Shown here in pieces: positions 55,282 through 64,000 of a stretch of 64,000 bases of DNA (its first letter is position 1; the number at the start of each line of letters is the position of its first letter). The stretch is from Moniliophthora roreri (taxonomy: Eukaryota > Basidiomycota > Agaricomycetes > Agaricales > Marasmiaceae): positions 248,001-312,000 of the forward strand of contig LATX02000210.1 of the NCBI GenBank assembly GCA_001466705.2, read 5' to 3'. A program made the position numbers and the translations under genes. The notes under the pieces were generated by a model. It was given only the letters and a program-made list of their open reading frames with translations, had not been told where the DNA came from and ran no database searches.

Positions 55282-58200
55282 TCATAGTTTGGCGCGTGCC
55301 GATAGAGAGGCTGAGGAGGCGAGAATCCTTGGCTCCTGGGACGAAATGGAAGAATCGGGAACATTTTGGCGAATCAGGATGGGCGAGGCGGGCTGCAGGA
55401 GTAACGGCGATTTCCTCAAAAGTCTTCGGAGGATTTTGCCACTGGCATTGCGTGGGATGGAATCAATGAATACGATGCCACCCATGAGCCACTTGTGTCT
55501 CGACTTTGCCGCTGCGACGTGCTAGAGAAGAATACGTCAGCCCGGAGGCAGTAAAGAAAAAGGAAGTCGACTGAATGAAAAGGAAGCAACATGTCAAGAC
55601 CAGTGTACGAGTCAATAAACCCAGGTCACAATATCCGTGAAGAATAGAATGGCGAGTGTAAAAGAGTTGATGGCAATACGGAGTCTTGACAACCCTTTTT
55701 ACCGAGATAGCGGCAACAGAGTTTTGAGGACACAATTCGATGATGACATACCTTGAATATGCTTGTGCGCACCTCCTCTGCGACTTCCGGGTCTTTTCCG
55801 ACGGCGGCGGCAATTTCAGGCTGTAAGACAATAAAGGCGAGGGGCAGCTCTCCAGCATACTCATCGGGTACACCGATGACAGCCGCGTCGGCAATGCTCG
55901 TGTGCATGAGAAGATGTCCCTCGAGTTCAGCAGGTGGTACTTGCAGCCCCTTCACCTGTCCGAAACCGAACAGCACAAGGAATGGAAGAGAAGCGGGATG
56001 TAGAGAGAGGTGAGAGAAGACAAAGTCGTGCTCGAGATTAGATTCGTAGAAGGAGCGTAATGAGGAACTTACTTTTATCAACTCCTACAAAGGAAAAAGT
56101 AAACCACAACAAATTTCAGAGTATAGCTCCACAAACCTTGATGCGTTCGACGATGAAAATGTCCCCTTTTTCATTGAAAAGAACTTGGTCGCCAGTGCGC
56201 AGCCATCTAGATGATTTCATGAGCAATGCGTAAAGGAACGCGTACTCGGAAACGCGAACCCATCTACGAATGTTTCCTTGGTCCTGCCAAAAATGTCAGT
56301 CCTTTCTTCACCCAAGGAGCAAGGAATTATAAGTTCCCTGATACTCACGCTCTTTCGTTTCCGTAATAACCAAGTGCGACTTGACCACCTTGGACATACA
56401 ATTCCCCTACTTCACCCACACCAGCGAGGCTTCCATCTTGCTTGACTACCTTTGCTACAACGCCTGGCAGAAGCTGTCCGCCACTCCCGAGAGTCCCAAC
56501 CTTTTGGGATAGGGGAAACTATGCAGGACATTTTAGTGACACGGGTCAACCAATCTAACCGGCATCTCACCATGCTCACTGTGCCACAAGTCTCCGTCAT
56601 CCCTAAATGTCACAGATCATGCTAAGACGTTACTGCGAATCCCTAATGTCAACGTACCATAGCCTTGGCCAAGGTGAACGTTAGGGAATATTTTAAGAAG
56701 GCCTTCTGTGAGTGTGGCGCTGAGAGGCGCAGCCGCGACTATACAGTACCGCACACTGGATAGCGAGAACTTTTTCACGGATGGATGCTTAAAAATTGTT
56801 CAGCTACTAAACTCGATTTGGCTAGGAATAGAGCCCACTTTGCAAAAGAGTACTGCCTGTGGCGGAACGAGGCTGGTAATTATCAATCAATTTTCTGAGC
56901 CATATGCCTAGTGAGAAAACCTACGTCAAGTGCGTTATCTTATACTTCTCGATACTTCCCAAGAATCTTTCGAAATGGAATGCTGGTGCGAGTACTAATG
57001 TCATCTATCGGAGTTATTGGTTAGCAGGTCATGTCAACTTGAAAAGAATGTCTAACCCCGGCGTATATCATAAAATGCAGCTGAAATAATTTTAGTTGAG
57101 TATGACGCGCTGTAGGTAGAACGCACATTGTATACGAGGCCATAAATATCTGCGGTAAATAGTTAGAATTTACCTCTTCGTTCGCTGAAACCACTCACGG
57201 TACAGAGGTAAGACTAAACACAGGGAGAAAGACGGTGAGTGAAGGCCGGGTTAATGAAGGGACGAGCTGAACACACATCCGCAACAGACGTCGCCGGGTC
57301 GGAAACGTCGCTCTGATCGTGGTGCATATTCTTCACCAATGCGATTGAAAGTAGCGATCTGTATGATTACACTTATAGCGTTGTAATGGGAGATAGCGAC
57401 TGCCTAGCGTGACAGAAGCGTGAGTTAGATGTCCAAATCGAGGTTCCGGCGAAAAGACCTTTTGCACACCCGTTGTCCCCGAAGAGGGCGCCAGGAAAGC
57501 TATCCTACTCTTGGCTTCGCCCGCCTTCATCGGTTTTTCGACAACGGCCGCACATTGACTGCCCAGCACAACTAGCTCATCGAAGACGCGGAACGTTAAT
57601 CCAGTATCCACAGGTGTGTTGGCGTTGGTCATGAGAATAATATGACTTGAAGGAAGTTCGATTATGGATATTGCTTGTAGGGCAATATCCAGACATTGCG
57701 GGTGAACAAAGAGTAGTCTTGGTCGCGATATTGTCAAATGGTGCACTAGATGGGGCACAGCCATCAGAACGGATTCGGAGGCGCGCGGCGCAGTATGCCG
57801 GGCTTACTGAGTTCTCCAACCGCAAGCATCGGGCTTATGGTCCTGTGGCGCCATTCAATATAATTCGAGAAGCAAGAAAATCATCACGTACGCTACTACT
57901 CCACCAAGCCGATGAGTTGCCCAGACGCAAGGTGCATAGTCTGAATGTATAGTGAGAATAGTCGCGCTTCCGTCGGCGTTACAGTGAAGGACGAAGTGCG
58001 CACTTATATGGTTGTAGCTCATTATCGACACTGAAAGGTAAAATCACACTTGAGGAGCCGATTGGATCGGTAAGGAAGCACCCACAAATGTCCCCTTCAT
58101 CTAGAACAAAGCTTGTCAATTGCCGCAACTTGGTGGGTGAAGGGAGCTAGAATAATTTACTTATGTTCCATAACGAATTGATCGCTGCTGCCAGATTCCG

Positions 58201-58440
58201 GGTACGAATGCGAAGCTGATGAAAACAGTGAGAAGAGGGGATGCATCTTGACTATGCAACACTCACTTGATCGAGAAAGACCTTCTCTCCCGTCTCATCG
58301 TCAATCAGGCAGGGTACTTGTGCAGGTCGCACTGGTCGTGTCGAGTGCTTAAAATTATCAAGAAAGAACTGCGGAATGGTGAGGTTTGATGGTATTTGAT
58401 CCACAGGAAAGCCCGTAGCTTTGAGCTGGTTGAGCAACAT
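55282..58440 (-). CDS. AMP-dependent acyl-CoA ligase, 4-coumarate/phenylacetate-CoA ligase type
   Basis: Activates a carboxylic acid with ATP and joins it to CoA. From ATG 58440: [36 protein letters not shown]. The ATP/AMP loop is [11 protein letters not shown]. With introns removed the middle gives [15 protein letters not shown], then [27 protein letters not shown] and [10 protein letters not shown], the second core motif. The C-terminal lid shows [42 protein letters not shown] and the catalytic-lysine motif [17 protein letters not shown]. Many introns, some with very small exons around 57110-57260. The substrate, possibly an aromatic or medium-chain acid, is not decided. A desaturase gene follows on the same strand. 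Confidence 0.85.
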
Positions 58441-59136
58441 ATTGGAAGCTTGGGGAGGAAGAGGGAGGAGGTCAAGGCTATAAATGATATCTTGACCTGA
58501 TATATATGTATGTACGTATGTAGATGACCTTCAAGCGAACTATCCGATCATGCAGGGCGTGAACGACTGTCGATTGATAAGCTCAGGTGAGGAATGTAAG
58601 GAGGTAAGCCCGAAAGAAAATCATACCGACCTAATAACAACTATGTGGGGTTAACTACCCATGTCCGCGGGGTCTCATGCAAGCCCATGATGAACAACTT
58701 GTGGATGCAAACTGGGTACCCTGCGACCGTTCGGCCTGGTATAGAGTGACTTCAACAACCCTCGGAACTCGGAGGAGATGCATTTTGCTCAGTCTTTTCG
58801 CCGGAGGACGAGCCGCCTGAATGACGGTAGCTGAGCGCGCGCGACAAAAGCTTCATCGTAATTCCGATTTCGGTCTGCTAAAAATCAAACCTATCAAAAT
58901 CATTGCGTCAGATGAGAGCCAACGGGAGCTAACCTGGCCATGCACTCGGCAAGCCGCCCAGGGCGAGGGCTAGTAACAGGGCCGGCCGATCTTTGACATT
59001 TAATTTGGCAGACATACGAATTTAGGAACGCGTGTTGCTCTAAATGCTGTACAAACGTGGAATACATATCCTCGGTAAATACACGAGAGCTCGGTTTCAG
59101 GTACGGCCATCAGCCTGTGGACCTGATAAGTACCAT
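58441..59136. other. Intergenic region
   Basis: Promoter of the ligase and terminator of the desaturase. No gene supported. Confidence 0.4.
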
Positions 59137-60798
59137 CTAGATGCGAGAAGTCTTGAGGGGGCGTTCCGCAATGTACAAACGTTGCGACTCTAGAATGACA
59201 TGCTCTAAAGGGTTTTCCACGCCACCAGCCAGAATACCAACTCGCATCATGGAAAGTCGCTACAAACGACATCTGAGCGCTATCAATATCACAAAACACG
59301 AGGGCACGTACGTTATGTGCAGCATTTGAATGCGCGTAATAGCCCCCAAAGAAGGCTGCAGTCATATCCTTCCCCGAATTCTTGGTCAGTAGTTGCGCGC
59401 CACCCGGATGTTCGTCCAAAAATGATGACACATCATGAATAAAGCCGGATATGAGAATTAAAGTTCGCAAGTTAGACTCTTCCTGGACTAGAGACTCGTT
59501 AGGGACAGGTCATCCGAGGTTACCCCTAACGTACATGTCTCCCAGGTAACTACGGGCAACTCCTCTGGTGGGGTGGGCCAACGCAAGGAATCTTGAACAC
59601 GTTTCAATTCCTTGAGCTTCATCGTTAGGGCGCCTTTTGCTATTTCGTTGTTCGGGAAGATTCGCAAGTTGTTGGCCAGTCCGAGGAAGTTGCACAATGC
59701 TATAAACCATTTGGTTGGATCCCACTGATACCACAAGTACGCATTGCGGTAATCCATTGGAAATTGATGATGGAAATTGTGGTAGCCTTCACCCATAGTC
59801 AGAATTGCAGAGAGGAAGTGGTCGCGAGGGGATAAATGATCATCGTAGGGTGAGTCACCGAGCCAGTGAGCGATTGAATTCACACAAAAGACACTCTAGA
59901 ATGGTGATAAGAATGGTTTAGTGCACACGAGGAATAGTGGGACATACATGGTGTGCGACAGTCATGCGCAGAGCCGCCGTGTAACATATACCACCCATCC
60001 AATCATCCCAAAGCAACCCAGGAACCGTGGCAGGTATTACCAACCCGAAGAGTAACGCGAGCGAGAAATACCATCGGTGTTGAAATTGGACTAAGGGATC
60101 CTTTCGGAGGTCGGAGATATCCGCGGTTCCGGAACGCAGGTCAGTTTTGAAGACCATCCAACCAATATGAGTCCACAAAAGACCTCTTTTGGAGTTGTAG
60201 GGGTCAGAATCAGTATCTGTGTGTCGGTGATGGGACCGATGGGCTCGAGCCCACCAATAGCATGAGCCCTGGACCGCGCTAGCTCCACCGAGGAGAAGGA
60301 ACCATTGCAGTGGTACAGACGCGTTATACGACCGATGCGACCAAAGACGGTGATATCCTGCGAATCCAAAATCAACAACTGGTGCTGGTGATCAGCACCT
60401 AGTAACGTACCCGCGGTAATACCTGCGGTGATCATCAACACATGTAAAACGAGCGGTAAGGATAGATAACATACCTAAAATAGTAAACATGTAGTAAAAG
60501 CCCGTGAACCACGCTGTTTGACGACTAATAGGCTCGAAGAGCAGGCCCCACAGTGCGAGGGACGGGCCAACCGTTAAAACCATCACATTGAACCAACGGA
60601 CGCCTTTGAGTTCGGGGAAATTCTCTGTCCAGGAAGTGAACATTGCTATTGCCAAGTATTGTCTCAATCTTTGATAGTCATTGAAGAGTTGTCCAAAGTC
60701 ATGCTCACCTGAGAGTGTCGTGCCAGGCTCGCCTTAGACAATGTGTGGAGTCGAGATGGTTGGGGCAGACGGAAGACGACTCGGGATTGATACCTCAT
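59137..60798 (-). CDS. OLE1: Delta-9 (stearoyl-CoA) fatty acid desaturase with C-terminal cytochrome b5 domain
   Basis: ER membrane enzyme that puts the first double bond into acyl-CoA. After introns the three histidine boxes read YHRLWSH, RSHHRHTD and GEGYHNFHHQFP, which bind the di-iron centre. Membrane spans: VMVLTVGPSLALWGLLF, GFYYMFTILG, YFSLALLFGLVIP. The C-terminal cytochrome b5 heme motif is FLDEHPGGAQLL with a later YYAHSNAAHN. With the last intron's acceptor at TTTGTAG the end reads RLSMMRVGILAGGVENPLEH and YIAERPLKTSRI, stopping at 59137, the usual Ole1 tail. The 5' end is uncertain: ATG 60798 would need one further intron, while ATG 60643 (MFTSWTENFPELKGV) is the latest possible start. 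Confidence 0.85.
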
Positions 60799-61736
60799 TT
60801 TTAAAGTGTGCTGGTAAAGAAGGACACATTCCGCCATCACATCTGAACGCATCTCCAAGGAAGAAACCTACCAAAATGGATGTAAGGGAGCGGTACGGCC
60901 AAACCCCGAGTTATTTGATCAGTACCGATAGATAGGCAGGATATTGAAAGGGATCTGTGTGATTTAATTATAAAATGAGTGGCCCAAACATGTATGGAAA
61001 CGAGTGAAAAACGTGGATAGCCGTACCGCTTTAAAGTTTGGTTTGCTCACGGCTCGGGTGAGGGTGTAAGGTTCTTGAAGAACTTTCAAGCTAGCCCGAC
61101 GCCTGATTACAAGTTTGATTGCCCAGTTCTATCAGATCTTGGATTCCATCAGAACACTGAACAGAAAAGCAGAAAGAGAAGAAGTGAAATGCCAATTCGA
61201 ATCTACGGTACATGACGTGTCTAGGTCGCGACCGTGTAACATCGCCGCTGTGTCACACTTCTCGACTGTCTTGCCCGACGGCGCGAGGTGCACCGAAACC
61301 CCAGATTTATTACGTTCAATGCCACAAAGACGACACCAACGTGGTCGACTTTGGAACGATCGGCAAGATTAACCTGTTAACAGGAGGTTTCCAAGCGTTG
61401 GCAGGCCTCAAGCCCCTTGCTCGGCGAAAGATTAATAGGATTCACCTTTAGCTGGAGTTTCCCAGCCATATATATTTTTATTTATTCTTTATTGTCTCCG
61501 CCTCAGAGTAAGTCATTCGGTAATCATGCAGGGTCGACGTGTTGACGCTGTTCACAGGACAATATTTCTCCCGGCTAAAGCACGCGATGACTGCCTTTTC
61601 TCAACCTCATTTCCCCACCTTTTGCCGTTAAGCTTTCGGAATTGGTGCTTCTTTATGTTCCCTTACACATATGAAGGAACGTCAAATTGAAGACAGAAAT
61701 TCTCAGCCCACCCAACCTCGATTCAAGCCTGCATCT
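60799..61736. other. Intergenic region
   Basis: Divergent promoters of the desaturase and lactonase genes. A plus-strand frame at 61212-61451 has no recognisable homology and is not called. Confidence 0.35.
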
Positions 61737-63390
61737 ATGCTGACTATTCGAAACATCACGACCGCCTGTCTTCTCTCATATGCTGGGTTTCAATATGTTC
61801 ACGCCAACACGGAGCCTATTCAAGATCTAGGAAGATTCTTACAATTGGTCCCGCAAGCCGTGGTGAGTGCCATCATTATACTGAGATCATTTGAGGCCTT
61901 ATTCCTAGCACTCCAGTTTGTGGATCCTCATTCCTTTGCAGTAATGGGAGAAAATGCCACTTTTCGCACAAACTCTTCCGATTCAGAATCATTCTTCAAT
62001 CCCACTTCGACCTCACCACCATTTTTTCAAGTCTTTGATGAATCGTTCTTTTCTGTACTTGGTGATTCTGCCACTATACGCGAGATTGCACGGAACGATA
62101 CTTTTGCTTTCGCCCACGAGGCACCCATATATAACGAAGCAACGGATGAATTTTTTTTTGCGTCTAACGACGGTGGCCCGTTGGGCAACAGTGATATTAA
62201 CCACAGCAACGTGGTGAGTAAAATCAGCATGGCGGAGGTGGAGAGGCAACTGGCAGCAAATGCTCCTAATGGCACTATCAATGTTCCCGTGACATCGGTG
62301 AGTGTTCTTCTGATGAGACGATTTCATCTGACAATTGAGATCTGCGCCGTGTAGCTCAACCTCCCTGAGACAGTACAAGTGGGTAGCATGTCCCCTGTTC
62401 AGTGACATTGATTTGATATCAGGTAAACACTTGTAGATGACCAATGGCGGAACTGGACCATACAACTCGTCTCTCCTCCTCATTACATCAGGACGAGGCC
62501 CACGACCACCTTCCATCGTTCTCGTTGACCCCCTTTCGCCCAGCAACACTACCGTTTTGCTAGATAACTACTTCGGCCGCCAATTCAACTCGTTGAACGA
62601 CATCAAAGTACACCCTAGCGGAAAGATCTTCTTCACTGATGTCACGTCAGTCCATATTGTTTCTATTGTTGCACTTCCTTACGCCCGTCCCCCTATAATT
62701 TTATAGATATGGGTTCATCAATCGTTTCCGTCCCGCCCCTCTGATGCCAAACCAGGTGTACCGATTTGACCCAATTACTCGGGCAACAAGAGTAGTAGCA
62801 ACTGATTTTGACAAACCAAACGGTATTGCCTTCGATGCCGAGGGAACAACTGCATACATGTGCTTGTTAATTTAACTTCCATCGAACGTTTGCAACTGAC
62901 GACAAACTTCAACTCACAGAACAGACACAGGGGTTGCAGGAGGGAGTCAAACGGAACCAGCTACTGTGTCAGCCCATCTTCCATTGCTCTTCTTTTTATT
63001 CCCTCACCTTGAATACCTTCATTTAGTTACGCATTTGATGTTGACCCTGTTACACACGCGTTCAAGAACCGCCGTGCACTTGCCTATGTCGATGCTGGCG
63101 TCCCAGATGGAATTCAAGTAGACACGAAAGGGAATGTTTACAGTGGATGTGGGGACGGAGTACAAGTGCGTCGGAGCCCGATCTGAACCACTGAATTTGC
63201 ATCGAACACGCCGCTTATTCCTCAATAGGTCTGGGATTCTACGGGAACACTTCTTGGAAAATTCTTCCTCGGCACTACTTCCGCCAATATGGCTTTCGCT
63301 GGTGAGGGCCGACTTGTCATCCTTGCAGAAACCAAGATCTTTCTAGCAAAGATTGCTGCCAGGGGCTTCCCACTTGGTGGACGTTCGTGA
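61737..63390 (+). CDS. Secreted SMP-30/gluconolactonase-type beta-propeller
   Basis: From ATG 61737 (MLTIRNITTACLLSYAGFQYVHA) a signal peptide is followed by FAFAHEAPIYNEATDEFFFAS, the entry strand with the metal-binding-type Glu, then LNDIKVHPSGKIFFTDVT (N-D motif), YGFINRFRPAPLMPNQVYRF, DFDKPNGIAFDAEG, VPDGIQVDTKGNVYSGCGDG (the D-G-x-x-V-D motif), and LGKFFLGTTSANMAFAGEG. These are the landmarks of fungal lactonohydrolases, which open lactones with a Ca ion. Six or more introns. It ends at 63390 after ARGFPLGGRS. The in-frame ATG at 61671 would add 22 polar residues before the signal peptide and is therefore not chosen. Confidence 0.82.
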
Positions 63391-64000
63391 ATCGTGTATG
63401 TACAATGTAGCACCTTGAACGGTTCAAAGTAACTCGCACGCAACTTTCCTATATTCACAGCATCTCGTCCTTCTACTTCTACTCGTGCTGCGAGATTTGA
63501 GCGCCATTACAACACCATCTGTTGTGCACCCATGAGAATCTGTTTGATTATGTTGAATGATTGCGTATCATAGTCGAGCTTGATCTTTGAGCCTAATCTC
63601 CCACCTCAGAACCCGGGAAGGCACGAATAAGCCACGTTGCCTCGAACTCTCAGGAGCGCACCCCTTGTTGAAATTCCAGATACTTTAATGCGGTTCGAGA
63701 TGAATCTGCTCTCGCTCACATCGTGATCTGGAGCAACTAGATCTGCATGGTCGCTGACTTTCCTATCAATATTCAATACGCCACGGCGAATGCTTACTCG
63801 ATCATCGCCTCGAATCTGAGGATATTCATAATTCGGGTCCATATAGTGTTTGTATAGGACAAAAATCTGGGGTATGCAGTGAAAGCACAGACAAATTTAG
63901 CTCGGTTTCCTTCACGTTTCGTCTAGATTTTTACTTGAACCTAAGGTTCTCTAACTGGTCTTGGTGCCACCGGCAACTTTCGAAGCCTCATTCAACAGAA
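63391..64000. other. Right edge of window, no gene supported
   Basis: A minus-strand frame at 63606-63842 has no recognisable features. Could be the 3' flank of a gene beyond the window. Confidence 0.35.

Noticed and set aside
56640..57330. An insertion or decayed segment within the acyl-CoA ligase gene
   Set aside because: Small exons reading [15 protein letters not shown] and [11 protein letters not shown] can be read through it, matching the expected ligase order, so it is intron-rich and not inserted DNA.

Overview
This window reads as nuclear DNA of a mushroom-forming basidiomycete (Agaricomycete). Genes are short-spaced, lie on both strands and are cut by many introns of roughly 45-60 bases with GT..AG ends. 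Several products are basidiomycete-flavoured: a PriA-like secreted protein, a free-standing cellobiose-dehydrogenase-type cytochrome (AA8), arrays of small secreted cysteine-rich proteins, and fungal multi-span membrane proteins. No rRNA, tRNA or CRISPR was recognised. All gene models were read by eye, so exon edges are predictions; where exon edges are given, the reading frame was checked across every junction.

Layout. 1-1.7 kb: the 5' part of a PFS2/WDR33-type cleavage and polyadenylation factor gene. 2.5-10 kb: a lineage-expanded array of six three-exon genes for ~62-70 aa secreted peptides with a C-C-CC-C-C pattern, five on the minus strand and one on the plus strand, with a visible ~1.1-1.3 kb segmental duplication between members. 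10-12 kb: gene-poor, with a relic of the 3' end of the thiamine-diphosphate enzyme found at 17-19 kb. 12.1-15.3 kb: a divergent pair, a degenerate old-yellow-enzyme barrel fused to a 2-oxoglutarate oxygenase (minus) and a TIR-domain protein with a hydrophobic leader (plus), followed by a 613-bp hAT-type MITE with a perfect 8-bp target duplication. 16.3-16.6 kb: a copied 3' fragment of the gene at 44-45 kb. 17-23 kb: a thiamine-diphosphate enzyme, a Gly-rich surface protein and a multi-span membrane protein.

23.4-27.6 kb holds housekeeping genes: gamma-tubulin complex component GCP2 and a CUE1-like ER ubiquitin factor. 28-33 kb is a tandem pair of GT18-like glycosyltransferase genes, the second broken by frameshifts. 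33.6-37 kb is a GH95 alpha-L-fucosidase. 37.5-46.7 kb carries a Ser-rich basic protein, a second multi-span membrane protein (paralogue of the one at 21-22.6 kb), a small MARVEL-like membrane protein, a single-span surface protein, an aminoglycoside-phosphotransferase-like protein and a GNAT acetyltransferase. 47.2-54.7 kb carries the AA8 cytochrome, a mitochondrial HMG-box protein, Mediator subunit 8 and a large PriA-like modular secreted protein. 55.3-60.8 kb holds an acyl-CoA/4-coumarate-CoA ligase-like enzyme and a delta-9 desaturase with fused cytochrome b5. The window ends with a secreted lactonase-type beta-propeller.

The most unusual content is the six-gene cysteine-rich peptide array, the pseudo-OYE/2OG fusion set head-to-head with a TIR protein, and the PriA-like protein extended by repeated leucine-rich modules. 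Functional links between neighbours are inference; the window does not form an obvious biosynthetic cluster.
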